NCBI GenBank assembly: GCA_963813315.1
Contig: CAWEYO010000020.1
Coordinates: 124,001-188,000, forward strand
Origin: CAWEYO01 sp963813315
GTDB taxonomy: Bacteria; Pseudomonadota; Alphaproteobacteria; Rhizobiales; Rhizobiaceae
Length of the DNA stretch: 64,000 nucleotides
Direction: 5' to 3'
Positions 46,698 to 55,602 of the stretch are shown here, one piece after another. The position numbers and the translations under genes are program-made. Each line of letters opens with the position of its first letter. The stretch's first letter is position 1. The notes beneath the pieces are model-generated. The model did not search any database. It saw nothing but the letters and a program-made list of their open reading frames with translations, and was not told the DNA's origin.

Positions 46698-47696
46698 CTA
46701 CTCGCTTTGGCGGAAGTTGCGCAACCGGTCGAACAGGACTGCAAAGAGGATGGCGCTGCCGATAAAGGTTCCCTGCCAGAACGCATTGATGCCGAGCAGC
46801 CCGAGGCTGTTGCGGATCACTTCGATCAGCGCAGCTCCGATCAGGGCGCCGGTCGCCGTGCCGGCGCCACCGGCCAGATTGGCGCCGCCGATGACGGCCG
46901 CGGCGATGACCTGGAGTTCCATCCCTGCGCCGATGTTGGTGGTCACAGCGCCCAGCCACCCGGTCTGGATGATGCCCGCAATGCCCGCCGACATGGCCGA
47001 GACGATGTAGACCGCGACTTTGATCGGGCGCACCGGTACGCCGGTCAGAGTGGCCGCGTGTTCGTTGCCGCCGATGGCGAAGACATATCGGCCGAACCTC
47101 GTCCAGCGCAGGACGAAGCCGGTGATCAACGCGAACAGGATCATGTAGAGCACCGGGTTGGCAATGCCGAAAAGCCAGGCTCCGCCGCCGATGTCGAGAA
47201 GAAGGTCATGGTCAGGACCGAACTGGAACACGACCGTGTTGTTGGATGCAACCATGGCCAGGCTGCGCGCTATCGACAGCATGCCGAGCGTCACCACGAA
47301 GGGCGGAAAACCGAGATAGGCGATCAGCACCCCGTTGAACAGGCCGATTGCGAGGGCGGTGCCAAGCGACGCCAAGACGCCGACCTCAATGCCGTAGCCG
47401 GCGTGCATGACGACCGCCAGCACCATGCTGCACAGGCAAAGCACGGACCCGACCGACAGGTCGATTCCACCGGTGATAATCACCAGGGTCATGCCAAGCG
47501 CGATAATCGCAACGAAGGTGACGTTGCGCGTGATGTTGTAGAGGTTCTTGGTCGTGGCAAAGGAATCCGTTGCGAAGGACAGAAATACGCAGGCGGCGAT
47601 GACGGAAAGGAACACCCAGAAAGTCTGGCTGCCCAAGACCGATGAAAGCCAGTTCTGCTGCTTTTGCCCGATTGCCTGGTCAAGCGTGATTGCCAT
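46698..47696 (-). CDS. Sugar ABC transporter permease, FrcC/RbsC type
   Basis: 332 residues with eight to ten helices. LGMTLVIITGGIDLSVGSVL and GNEHAATLTGVPV, plus QVIAAAVIGGANLAGG, are the RbsC-family signatures. The start MAITLDQAIGQ at 47696 is preferred to a longer in-frame reading through the ATPase gene. It follows the ATPase by 38 bp. It imports a monosaccharide, perhaps fructose or ribose. Confidence 0.93.
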   Translation of the reverse strand: MAITLDQAIGQKQQNWLSSVLGSQTFWVFLSVIAACVFLSFATDSFATTKNLYNITRNVTFVAIIALGMTLVIITGGIDLSVGSVLCLCSMVLAVVMHAGYGIEVGVLASLGTALAIGLFNGVLIAYLGFPPFVVTLGMLSIARSLAMVASNNTVVFQFGPDHDLLLDIGGGAWLFGIANPVLYMILFALITGFVLRWTRFGRYVFAIGGNEHAATLTGVPVRPIKVAVYIVSAMSAGIAGIIQTGWLGAVTTNIGAGMELQVIAAAVIGGANLAGGAGTATGALIGAALIEVIRNSLGLLGINAFWQGTFIGSAILFAVLFDRLRNFRQSE

Positions 47697-47734
47697 CGTC
47701 GTCCTCGTTTCCGCCCGCTGCCGAAGAGCTGCGC

Positions 47735-48478
47735 TTATCCGACCTGTTCGATTGCCCCGGTGATGAGCCCTGTGACCTCTTCGGGCGAACTCGCCGCGAT
47801 CGGCTTGTCGGCTACTTTTCGCCCGCGCCTGAGAACGATGATGCGATCGGCTACCGAAAAGACGTCGGGCATGCGGTGACTTATCAGGATAATCGCGATG
47901 CCCTGGTCGCGCAGGTGCCGGATCAGGTTCAGGACCTCGGCAACCTGGCGAACGGAGATTGCGGCCGTCGGCTCGTCCATCAGCACGATCTTTGCGTCGG
48001 AGAGCATCGTGCGGGCGATCGCAACCGCCTGCCGCTGGCCGCCCGACATTTGCTTGATCAGATCGCGTGGACGGGTCTCCGATTTCAGCTCGGCGAAAAT
48101 CTGGCCGGCACGCCGGTACATCTTCGTGTAGTCGAGAACCCGGAAAGGCCCGAAGCCCCGTCGCAGTTCGCGGCCGAGAAAGACGTTCGCGGCGGCGGTC
48201 AGATTGTTGCAGAGCGCCAGATCCTGATGGACGATCTCGATTCCGTGCTGACGGGCCTCGACCGGCCGGTGAAGCACCAGTTCCTTGCCGTCCATCTGCA
48301 TGGTTCCAAGGCTCGGGCGATAGTTGCCGGCGATCATCTTGACCAGCGTGGACTTGCCGGCGCCGTTGTCGCCCATAAGGCCGACCACCTGGCCTGCTTC
48401 CAGCGAAAGTGAAACGTCGTTCACCGCCTGGATAGCGCCAAAATGCTTTGAGATATTGGTGAGTTCGAGAACCGCCAC
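47735..48478 (-). CDS. Sugar ABC transporter ATP-binding protein, FrcA type
   Basis: 247 residues from a GTG at 48478, with Walker A GDNGAGKST at 36-44, MSGGQRQAVAIART and IVLMDEPTAAI. It is a single-domain ATPase rather than the duplicated RbsA form, which is the pattern of the FrcBCA fructose transporter family. The ORF extends upstream without homology-like sequence. It is the first gene of the leftward unit. Confidence 0.92.
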   Translation of the reverse strand: MAVLELTNISKHFGAIQAVNDVSLSLEAGQVVGLMGDNGAGKSTLVKMIAGNYRPSLGTMQMDGKELVLHRPVEARQHGIEIVHQDLALCNNLTAAANVFLGRELRRGFGPFRVLDYTKMYRRAGQIFAELKSETRPRDLIKQMSGGQRQAVAIARTMLSDAKIVLMDEPTAAISVRQVAEVLNLIRHLRDQGIAIILISHRMPDVFSVADRIIVLRRGRKVADKPIAASSPEEVTGLITGAIEQVG

Positions 48479-48695
48479 CCTTCTTCGCGCCTCCCCGTCC
48501 TTCGACCGATCTTGCCGTCCCCGCAGTATGAACGGACGCCGGCCTTGATTGCCCGCCTCGCGTGACCCTAGCGTGGTGGATTTGAAGTTCCTGTCCGAAA
48601 TTCGATCCGAGCCTCGCTCCAAGGTCATACGAATTTCGGATTCGCCACACCGGCCACATGCGACTTTATGCAAACCCCCGTGCGGGCGTCAATCG

Positions 48696-48708
48696 AATGT
48701 CAGACAAA
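48696..48708. promoter_or_regulatory. Secondary FCD-GntR-like operator
   Basis: AATGTCAGACAAA shares the TGTCnGACA core with the perfect palindrome 130 bp downstream. Symmetry is good in the core and partial outside. Confidence 0.5.
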
Positions 48709-48827
48709 TCAGTTTTGAAGGCAGTCTGCGCGGCCCTGCCGGTTGCGGCTGCGCCGTGCCGGGCTGGCCAGACAGTGGCACGGCAGCCACCTGGCCAGCG
48801 TATACGCCTCATTTCGTGAAAAATACG

Positions 48828-48842
48828 TTTTGTCTGACAAAA
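48828..48842. promoter_or_regulatory. Predicted FCD-GntR operator, perfect palindrome
   Basis: TTTTGTCTGACAAAA is symmetric about a central T and lies about 83 bp before the binding-protein ATG. The form fits operators of FadR-subfamily regulators, and such a gene lies at 50120. Confidence 0.6.
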
Positions 48843-48924
48843 GACATTGACGAGGATTTGCAGTCGATATTAGCTAAGGGTGGGGGCCGGCTTGGTATTC
48901 GCGTGTTTTCAAAGGGAGGAGTGA

Positions 48925-49914
48925 ATGAAGAGACTAGCCCTAATGGTCGCCGCGGCGACGCTGGCGCTTGGCGCCGGACCTGCCCTGGCCAAAAAGCAAC
49001 TGGTCATCGTCGTAAAGGGTCTGGATAATCCCTTCTTCGAAGCCATCAACCAGGGTTGCCAGAAGTGGAACAAAGAAAACGCTGACTCCGAGTATGAGTG
49101 CTTCTACACCGGCCCGGCATCGACTTCCGATGAAGCCGGCGAGGCACAAATCGTACAGGACATGCTCGGAAAGGCAGATACGGTTGCGATCGCCATTTCG
49201 CCATCCAACGCGAAATTGATTGCCCAGACGATCAAGACCGCCAACCCGACAGTGCCGGTCATGACGCTTGACGCCGACCTTGCGGCGGAAGACTCGGCTC
49301 TGCGCAAGACCTACCTCGGCACCGACAACTATCTGATGGGCTCTCGGATCGCCGAATACATCAAGAAGGGCAAGCCAGACGGCGGCAAGATCTGCACGAT
49401 CGAAGGCAATCCTGGCGCCGACAACATCCTGCGCCGCGCCCAGGGCATGCGCGACGTACTGTCCGGCCAGAAGGGCTTGGCGGAACTGAAGGGCGAGGGA
49501 GGCTGGACCGAAGTCGCCGGCTGCCCTGTTTTCACCAATGACGACGGCGCCAAGGGTGTTCAGGCAATGACGGACATTCTCGCCGCCAATCCCGACCTTG
49601 ATGCGTTCGGCATCATGGGCGGCTGGCCGCTGTTCGGCGCGCCACAGCCCTATCGCGACTTGTTCAAACCTTTGGCGGACAAGATCGCAAGCAACGACTT
49701 CGTCATCGGTGCCGCGGACACCATCGGCGACGAAGTCGCGATCGCCCGTGAGGGCCTCGTGACCGCGCTCGTCGGGCAGCGGCCTTTCGAGATGGGTTAC
49801 AAGGCTCCGGCCGTCATGTTGGATCTGATCGCGGGCAAGCCAGTCGAAGACCCGGTGTTTACGGGCCTCGACGAATGCACCAAGGATACCGTCGACACTT
49901 GCATCCAGAAGTAA
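48925..49914 (+). CDS. Sugar ABC transporter periplasmic binding protein, FrcB/RbsB type
   Basis: 329 residues with a signal peptide (cleavage near ALA-KK). The mature protein is a type I periplasmic binding fold: VIVVKGLDNPFFEAINQGCQ, ISPSNAKLIAQTIKTANPTVPV and TIEGNPGADNILRRAQGMRD. Paired cysteines near the C-terminus are likely disulfide-bonded. The ligand is a monosaccharide of unknown identity. Confidence 0.93.
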   Translation: MKRLALMVAAATLALGAGPALAKKQLVIVVKGLDNPFFEAINQGCQKWNKENADSEYECFYTGPASTSDEAGEAQIVQDMLGKADTVAIAISPSNAKLIAQTIKTANPTVPVMTLDADLAAEDSALRKTYLGTDNYLMGSRIAEYIKKGKPDGGKICTIEGNPGADNILRRAQGMRDVLSGQKGLAELKGEGGWTEVAGCPVFTNDDGAKGVQAMTDILAANPDLDAFGIMGGWPLFGAPQPYRDLFKPLADKIASNDFVIGAADTIGDEVAIAREGLVTALVGQRPFEMGYKAPAVMLDLIAGKPVEDPVFTGLDECTKDTVDTCIQK

Positions 49915-49925
49915 CACCGCAATTG

Positions 49926-49957
49926 AGACGCGCCCGGCAGCGGGCGCGTCTTGCCTT
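49926..49957 (+). terminator. Hairpin terminator after the binding-protein gene
   Basis: AGACGCGCCCG pairs with CGGGCGCGTCT across GCAG, followed by a weak T tail (TGCCTTTG). It may attenuate rather than stop read-through to the regulator gene. Confidence 0.65.
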
Positions 49958-50119
49958 TGCATCCGCCGGATGCGAAACCGACGGAGATTTCCGAAACCTG
50001 TCGCGATGCCGGGTGCGTGCTTTTGTTGCGGGCACGGTACCTGCCGTCGGCGGTTGCAGCCGCGCCAGGCTCGGCGGCGCCCGCGCAGCGCTTGGATGAT
50101 TTGGAGGCCGTCAGGGACC

Positions 50120-50902
50120 ATGAGAGACGTAAAGCGCAGAACGGTGACAGAGGCCGGCCGGACAGAGGCGGACCAACGTCCCCTCATGCTGCGGCGCCCG
50201 AGTCCGACAAGGATCATCGGGACGAGCGTTCACGCCTCGCTTGCCGCCGAAATCGGCCAGAGAATCGTGCGTGGCGACTATCCTCCCGGAACGATCCTCC
50301 CAAACGAGCAGCAGTGGTCGCAGATATTCGAAGTGAGCCGTTCCGCTGTTCGCGAGGCGATCAAGATGCTGACAGCAAAGAGCCTGCTCTCTTCGCGCCC
50401 CAAGGTGGGGAGCTGGGTCGAGCCTCGCGAACGCTGGAACCTGCTCGATCGCGACGTTTTGAGTTGGTATTCGTCGTTGCCCAACCGCGCGCCCTTTCTT
50501 AAGACCGTGCAGGAGTTCCGCTACATCATCGAGCCGGAGGCCACCGCGCTCGCGGCCACGCGGCGCACCGACGAACAGATGGCGGAAATCACGAACGCCT
50601 GCGTGGAAATGGGCAACGCCGACAGCCTTCCCGACAGGACGAAGGCGGATACCCGCTTCCATGTCGCCATTCTCAGGGCTTCCGGCAACGAACTTCTGGT
50701 GCCACTCGGCGTGCTCATCGAATCCGCCCTCGACCAGCTTTTTGTGTTCGTCACGCGCGAGGCGAATGACCTTCGTCACGCGCAGGAACTGCATGAAGAT
50801 ATCGAGAAATGCATCCGGCTGCGACGCCCGGAGGCCGCCCGAAGGGCGGTGCGGAGGCTGCTCGCCAACACCGACGAAATCATCGAGCGATTAGGGAAAT
50901 AG
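50120..50902 (+). CDS. FadR/GntR family regulator with FCD domain
   Basis: 260 residues. A winged helix near 40-100 (LPNEQQWSQIFEVSRSAVREAIKML) precedes an FCD domain with metal-site style residues (FHVAILRASGNELL, LHEDIEKCIRLRRPEAARRAV). It follows the binding-protein gene on the same strand and is the likely local regulator. ATG 50120 with CAGGGA upstream is preferred; the reading frame is open further upstream. Confidence 0.92.
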   Translation: MRDVKRRTVTEAGRTEADQRPLMLRRPSPTRIIGTSVHASLAAEIGQRIVRGDYPPGTILPNEQQWSQIFEVSRSAVREAIKMLTAKSLLSSRPKVGSWVEPRERWNLLDRDVLSWYSSLPNRAPFLKTVQEFRYIIEPEATALAATRRTDEQMAEITNACVEMGNADSLPDRTKADTRFHVAILRASGNELLVPLGVLIESALDQLFVFVTREANDLRHAQELHEDIEKCIRLRRPEAARRAVRRLLANTDEIIERLGK

Positions 50903-50956
50903 AGCATCGGCAGGCGGACAATGGCTGCGTCTCGATCGGCTGCCACCGGAATCCGC

Positions 50957-52633
50957 TTACCGTCCTTCTTCGCGACTTCTGCCGGTCTCCTGCTTCGCGC
51001 GGTCGCGAAAGATGCGGCGGATGACCTTTCCCGTCGTCGTCAGCGGCATGGAATCGACGAATTCAACCTCGCGTGGATATTCGTGCGCGGAGAGCCGCTC
51101 GCGCACCCATTGCTTTATTTCCTCGGCCAGAGCATCGTCGGCGGACGCTCCTTCCTTTAGAACAACATAGGCCTTGACGATTTCGGTCCGCACGGGATCC
51201 GGTTTGCCGACAGCGGCCGCGAGCGCCACCGCCGGATGCCCGCTCAGGCAGTCCTCTATCTCCCCCGGCCCGATCCGGAAGCCCGCGGAAGTAATGACGT
51301 CGTCGTCGCGACCGAAGAACTGGATATAGCCATCCGCGTCCTCGATGCCCTGATCACCGGTCGTCATCCAGTCGCCGATGAATTTTTTCGAGGTGGCGTC
51401 GGGACTCCGCCAATATTCGAGGAACATGACGGGATCGGGTCGTGCGATTGCGATCTGACCCGGTTCGCCTTGCTTTACCCGCCGGCCCTCATCATCGATT
51501 ACGGCAACGGTGTGACCGGGAACCGGCAGGCCGATCGTTCCGCTGCGGGTGACGCCGATTGCCCCACACGACGACAGCACGAGATTGCATTCGGTCTGGC
51601 CGTAGAACTCGTTCACGGTAATGCCAAGTTCCTCCTTCGCCCACTCGTAGGTGTCGCGCCCGAGCAATTCTCCGCCGGAGCCCACGGTTCGAAGATCGAG
51701 CCGAAATCTTTTGGAAATGTCCGGGACGGTCTTCAACATGCGAAGCGCGGTGGGCGGAATGAACGCGTTGCGGACCCTCATTCTTTCGACAAGCTGAAGT
51801 GCTGCTTCGGGATCGAATTTCTCGAAGCGGCCTGAAACGACCGGCACGCCAAAGTAGAGGCCAGGCAGCAGCACGTTGAGCAAGCCGCCCGCCCAGGCCC
51901 AGTCCGCGGGGGTCCACAGCAGGTCCCCCGACCGGGGAAGGAATTCATGGTGCATCTGGACGCCCGGGAGATGGCCAAGCAACACCCCGTGGCCGTGCAG
52001 TGCCCCCTTGGGCGGACCTGTCGTACCGGAGGTAAAGATCATCATCGCCGGATCGTGCGGGCCAGTCTCTTCGGCGACGAAATGCGGTGAATGATCAGCC
52101 ACGACGCGATGGAATTCCAACGCCACGCCATCGGCTCCGTCGACCAAAAGGATCTGCTCGAGCGACGTCAGCCGGTCGCTGATCTTTTTCAGCTTGGCAA
52201 GACCGGCAGCATTCGTGACGACGGCCTTCGCCCCTGCCGTCTCCATTCGGTATTCAATCGCTTCGATGCCGAAAAGCAGCGCGAGCGGCACCGCGATGGC
52301 GCCAAGCTTGTAGACTGCCATATGCGCGATCGCTGCCTCGAAGCACTGCGGCAGAAGCAGGGCTACGCGATCCCCGCGTCTGATGCCGCCTGCCTTGAGG
52401 CCATTGGCAAGCGCGTTCGACTGCGCGGCCAACTCGCCAAAGGTAAGGATGCGGGGTTCGCCCGACGTGCGGTATTCGATGAGCGCGGCGCGACCGGGTT
52501 CCCTGGCAGCCCAGCGGTCGCAGGCGGCGGTACCGATGTTGAACCGGGCCGGTATCTTCCAGCGGAAGTCGCGATAGAGTTCAAAATAGCTGCCGCGCCG
52601 CTCAAGCATCCGTCGATCATCCAGAAAGGACAT
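50957..52633 (-). CDS. AMP-dependent acyl-CoA synthetase, benzoate-CoA-ligase/MACS-like
   Basis: 558 residues. The P-loop-like FTSGTTGPPKGA is near 200-210, EFYGQTECN, TTGDQGIEDADGYIQFFGRDDDVI and the C-terminal TTTGKVIRR with the catalytic lysine complete the ANL set. It activates a carboxylate to acyl-AMP, then acyl-CoA. The substrate could be aromatic or medium-chain. Its start overlaps the end of the glycosyltransferase gene by 17 bp, so the two are translationally linked. Confidence 0.9.
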   Translation of the reverse strand: MSFLDDRRMLERRGSYFELYRDFRWKIPARFNIGTAACDRWAAREPGRAALIEYRTSGEPRILTFGELAAQSNALANGLKAGGIRRGDRVALLLPQCFEAAIAHMAVYKLGAIAVPLALLFGIEAIEYRMETAGAKAVVTNAAGLAKLKKISDRLTSLEQILLVDGADGVALEFHRVVADHSPHFVAEETGPHDPAMMIFTSGTTGPPKGALHGHGVLLGHLPGVQMHHEFLPRSGDLLWTPADWAWAGGLLNVLLPGLYFGVPVVSGRFEKFDPEAALQLVERMRVRNAFIPPTALRMLKTVPDISKRFRLDLRTVGSGGELLGRDTYEWAKEELGITVNEFYGQTECNLVLSSCGAIGVTRSGTIGLPVPGHTVAVIDDEGRRVKQGEPGQIAIARPDPVMFLEYWRSPDATSKKFIGDWMTTGDQGIEDADGYIQFFGRDDDVITSAGFRIGPGEIEDCLSGHPAVALAAAVGKPDPVRTEIVKAYVVLKEGASADDALAEEIKQWVRERLSAHEYPREVEFVDSMPLTTTGKVIRRIFRDRAKQETGRSREEGR

Positions 52634-53846
52634 CGTCAACGAGTTTGAGCCAGGCCGGCAGGCAAATCGTCTTCTGATCGAATTCCGTGAGCACGGTCTG
52701 CCTCGCGGCGCGGCGAATGTCGTCGTAACCATTGGGGTTACTGCAAATCTCCGCAAGCTTGTCCGCGAGTGCGGCGTGGTCGAAGAAATCGACGAGGAAA
52801 CCGTTTTCGCCATTTCGGATGGCGTCTCGAACGGGAGCCGTGTCCGAACCGACGACGAGCGCCTCGCATGCCATCGCGTCAAGCAATGACCACGAAAGGA
52901 CAAACGGGTACGTCATATAGACATGCGCGGTCGAGATCGCGAACAGCTTCAGCAGACTCTCGTAGCCGAGCTTGCCCACAAAATGGACGCGGCTGGCGTC
53001 GAGCCGGTCACCGACTTCGGCGAGCATGGTCTCCTTCCATGTCGCATGGCTCTTGGCGCGCGCGCCATAAACGCCGGGGTCGTCAGAGCCGACCAGCACC
53101 ACATGCGCGGTGGGCATTGCTGCCAGGAAGCGGGGGAGCGCCCGCATAAATGTGTGAAATCCGCGAAGCGGCTCGAAGCGGCGATTGACAAACGTCACCA
53201 CCGGCGTCTTGCGGGTCAGTTCGACCCCGTTTGGAAGCTTGAGACTCGTTGCATGGCCAGGCTTCGCGATGTCCGTATCGATTCCCTCATGGATGACCGA
53301 TATGCGCGGCTGCAGCGCTGCCGGAAAGGTGCTCGCTTGAAATTTCGTCGGCGCAACGATCCTTTCAGCCTCGACCATCGACATGGCGAGGACGGAGTTC
53401 TTCGCGTGCACCCGGCATTGATCGGCAAACGTGACCGCATCGAATTCCGGGTCGAAGCCGACATCGCCCCCCGAGGAAAGATAGTAGAACTCGCCAATCT
53501 GGATTTGCTTAGCCTTAGGATAGACTTCGTGCAGGAATGCCATCTCGCCCCAACCGGGGTGGCCGATGATCAGATCGGGAACGAATCCCTCCCCCTTCAG
53601 GCCAAGTGCGAGGTCTGCCGTATACTGGGCTCTTATCAGGTCGGCCTCGGCTCTAACGGCAAGCGGAAAGATGCCGCCGCTGGACCCTCGACGATACTGC
53701 CAGCGCAAGTTTCTGGTTCCGGGCAGGTCGGTTGCATCCGGAGGCCCGATATGCGCGCATTCCCATCCTTTTGAGCTAAACGCCGAGGCGAGAAAGCGAA
53801 ATCGGCCGGGGCTTCCATTGTGTATGAAAAGGATTTTAGGCTTCAC
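52617..53846 (-). CDS. Family 4 (GT-B) glycosyltransferase
   Basis: 409 residues. An N-terminal Rossmann part (KILFIHNGSPGRFRFLASAF) and the C-terminal nucleotide-sugar domain (VTFVNRRFEPLRGFHTFMRA, VLVGSDDPGVYGA, YPFVLSWSLLDAMACEALVVGS) mark GT-B family 4. It resembles group 1 transferases of surface polysaccharide synthesis. Sugar and acceptor are unknown. A degraded homologue lies at 57912. It is upstream of, and overlaps, the acyl-CoA ligase gene. Confidence 0.9.
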   Translation of the reverse strand: MKPKILFIHNGSPGRFRFLASAFSSKGWECAHIGPPDATDLPGTRNLRWQYRRGSSGGIFPLAVRAEADLIRAQYTADLALGLKGEGFVPDLIIGHPGWGEMAFLHEVYPKAKQIQIGEFYYLSSGGDVGFDPEFDAVTFADQCRVHAKNSVLAMSMVEAERIVAPTKFQASTFPAALQPRISVIHEGIDTDIAKPGHATSLKLPNGVELTRKTPVVTFVNRRFEPLRGFHTFMRALPRFLAAMPTAHVVLVGSDDPGVYGARAKSHATWKETMLAEVGDRLDASRVHFVGKLGYESLLKLFAISTAHVYMTYPFVLSWSLLDAMACEALVVGSDTAPVRDAIRNGENGFLVDFFDHAALADKLAEICSNPNGYDDIRRAARQTVLTEFDQKTICLPAWLKLVDDVLSG

Positions 53847-53994
53847 GGAACGTCCAGTCGTTGCAATTGGATGAAGGAAGAAGGTGTATCGAGCGCAGGG
53901 TGAGGGCCGCTATCGAGATCGGAATCGCTGCCTCGCCTCTCAAACATCCGTGGTCGACACTTCCCTTCGCGACAAGGGTTGTCGCGACACGAGT

Positions 53995-54081
53995 TGGTGC
54001 CCCTGGCCGGGATCGAACCAGCACGCCCGTGAGGGCAACAGATTTTGAGTCTGCCGCGTCTACCAATTCCGCCACAGGGGC
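53995..54081 (-). tRNA. tRNA-Leu (CAA anticodon)
   Basis: On the minus strand the gene starts GCCCCTGTGGCGGAATTGG and ends with an encoded CCA. The acceptor GCCCCTG pairs with CAGGGGC. The anticodon loop reads CTCAAAA with CAA at positions 34-36, the variable arm is long (TTGCCCTCACGGGCG), and the T arm GGTTCGATCC is standard. The class II shape fits leucine. Confidence 0.96.
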
Positions 54082-54238
54082 CGCCCTGCCCGAAGCGGAC
54101 AAGAACGGCTGCGGACTATACGTTCAGGTGCCGGGTCGTCAACTGCCGTGTCGTGCAGATTTCTTGCCGAAGCCTGCCCTTTACGCGTCGAAAGCCGTGC
54201 GGCGCTGTAGGCCATTGTGCGGCGCGGCAAATCTTTCT

Positions 54239-54339
54239 AAAGCGCGTCGTGGCGAAACGGATTCATGCGACGCGCTTTAGGCTATTGTTTTTGTGCATGT
54301 CGTTATCCCAAACCGCTGCGCACTTTTGGGCGACATGCA
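54239..54339. repeat. Two-hairpin repeat, family B, copy 2
   Basis: Near-identical to 46538-46640 in the same orientation. Both copies read TTAGGCTATTG then a T-rich spacer and the TGCATGTCG ... CGACATGCA hairpin. It lies 30 bp before the DedA-like gene. Confidence 0.85.
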
Positions 54340-54369
54340 ATAGAGATGCCGCACGAAACGAGGACACGG

Positions 54370-54957
54370 ATGCTTCGCAAACTCTATGCTTGGACATTGT
54401 CGCTGGCGGCACGAAAATCCGCCGAAAGGTGGCTTGCCGTCATTGCCTTTGTCGAGAGCTCGGTCTTTCTGGTGCCCGCCGACGTGCTCTACCTGCCGAT
54501 GGCGCTGTCCCGCCCGGATCGTGCCTATCGTTACGCTCTGGTCGCTACGGTTGCGTCGGTGCTCGGCGGCATTGCCGGGTGGATGCTCGGCCACTACGCT
54601 TATGAGACCATTGCCAGGCCGGTGCTTGAATTCTACGGCAAGTTCGACAACTTCGAAGCGCTTCGGCAGTCCGGCGGCACAGGCTTTGTCCTGCTCATGC
54701 TTGTTACCTCCGGCCTCGCCCATCTGCCGCCCATCAAGGTCGTGACCATCCTGGCCGGCGTTCTGAATGTGAACATCGGGGTGTTTGTCGCGTCCGCCAT
54801 TTTGGCGCGCGGCGCGCGTTTTCTCTTTCTCGCGTGGCTGCTGAGGACTTATGGCGAATCGATCCGCGAATTCATCGAGAAGCGCCTCGGCACGATTGCG
54901 GGCCTTGGCGCGGCTGCCTTGATTTTGCTGTATCTGCTCTTCAGATACTTCCACTGA
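54370..54957 (+). CDS. YqaA/DedA family membrane protein
   Basis: 195 residues with four to five helices. FVESSVFLVPADVLYLPMAL, GGIAGWMLGHYAY and SGLAHLPPIKVVTILAGVL match the SNARE-associated/VTT fold of the YqaA group. The start at 54370 has GAGGA upstream; ATG 54346 is an alternative. Members scramble or transport lipids; the specific role is unknown. It is followed closely by dsbB. Confidence 0.88.
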   Translation: MLRKLYAWTLSLAARKSAERWLAVIAFVESSVFLVPADVLYLPMALSRPDRAYRYALVATVASVLGGIAGWMLGHYAYETIARPVLEFYGKFDNFEALRQSGGTGFVLLMLVTSGLAHLPPIKVVTILAGVLNVNIGVFVASAILARGARFLFLAWLLRTYGESIREFIEKRLGTIAGLGAAALILLYLLFRYFH

Positions 54958-54991
54958 CCATGCAGCGTCGGATGAGACCGGAACAGACCGC

Positions 54992-55504
54992 ATGAGCGCC
55001 ATCACCGCACCGACAGGGCGCTCCCAGACCCTGACCGCCGCATTCCTGGCGCTTGCCATGGCGGCGACGGTCGGCACTGCGGTCGGCTTCCAGCACCTCG
55101 GCGGCTACATTCCCTGCAAGCTCTGTCTTGAACAACGCCTGCCTTACTATGCCGGCGTGCCGTTGATGGTGCTGGCAGTGCTCGCCTCGCGCCTAGGCTG
55201 GGCTGCGGTCGTGGCCCGGGGACTGCTGTTGGCAGGCGGCCTGTTAATGGCCTACGGCCTCTCTCTGGCTGTCTATCATGCGGGCGTTGAATGGTCCTGG
55301 TGGCCGGGCCCCACGGACTGCGCGGCCGTGGCTCCCGTCGATACCGGTGGCAGCGGCGTGCTCGACGCTATAAACACGGTGATCCCGCCCTCCTGCGACA
55401 AGGCGGCGCTGCGCATATTGGGCCTCTCCTTTGCCGGATGGAACGCCATCGCCAGCCTCCTCTTCGCCATGGCTGCCTTCCGGGGAGCATTTGCGAAGGC
55501 TTAG
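54992..55504 (+). CDS. dsbB: Disulfide bond formation protein B
   Basis: 170 residues with four helices. The first redox pair is C42-KL-C45 (PCKLCLEQRLPYYAG); C110 and C135 form the second pair in the larger periplasmic loop. It reoxidises DsbA using quinone in the inner membrane. Overlap with a palindromic element begins at its stop codon. No dsbA lies in the window. Confidence 0.93.
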   Translation: MSAITAPTGRSQTLTAAFLALAMAATVGTAVGFQHLGGYIPCKLCLEQRLPYYAGVPLMVLAVLASRLGWAAVVARGLLLAGGLLMAYGLSLAVYHAGVEWSWWPGPTDCAAVAPVDTGGSGVLDAINTVIPPSCDKAALRILGLSFAGWNAIASLLFAMAAFRGAFAKA

Positions 55505-55570
55505 AGCATCGGACCCGAAAGTGGGAACCGGTTTCGGGAAAAATCCGATGCTCAAACAAAGAGATAGAGC
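55503..55570. repeat. Rhizobial palindromic element, family A
   Basis: GAGCATCGGACCCGAAAGTG, GGAACCGGTTTCGGG and AAAATCCGATGCTC followed by AAACAAAGAGATAGAGC. It is the cleanest family A copy in the window and starts at the dsbB stop codon. Confidence 0.82.
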
Positions 55571-55602
55571 GGCAACGCTGGTTCTGTAGTGGGTCCGCCG
55601 CG

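Larger units (their letters stand above)
48479..48924. promoter_or_regulatory. Divergent control region of the sugar ABC locus
   Basis: 446 bp between the ATPase and binding-protein genes. It holds an 11-bp inverted repeat TCCGAAATTCG (48594-48604) / CGAATTTCGGA (48630-48640) and two TGTCxGACA sites. The rightward gene has AAGGGAGGAG before its ATG. Confidence 0.65.

Noticed and set aside
46698..48659. A single 653-residue reading frame spanning both sugar ABC genes
   Set aside because: The N-terminal half is an out-of-frame reading of the ATPase gene; only the RbsC-like permease from 47696 has family motifs.
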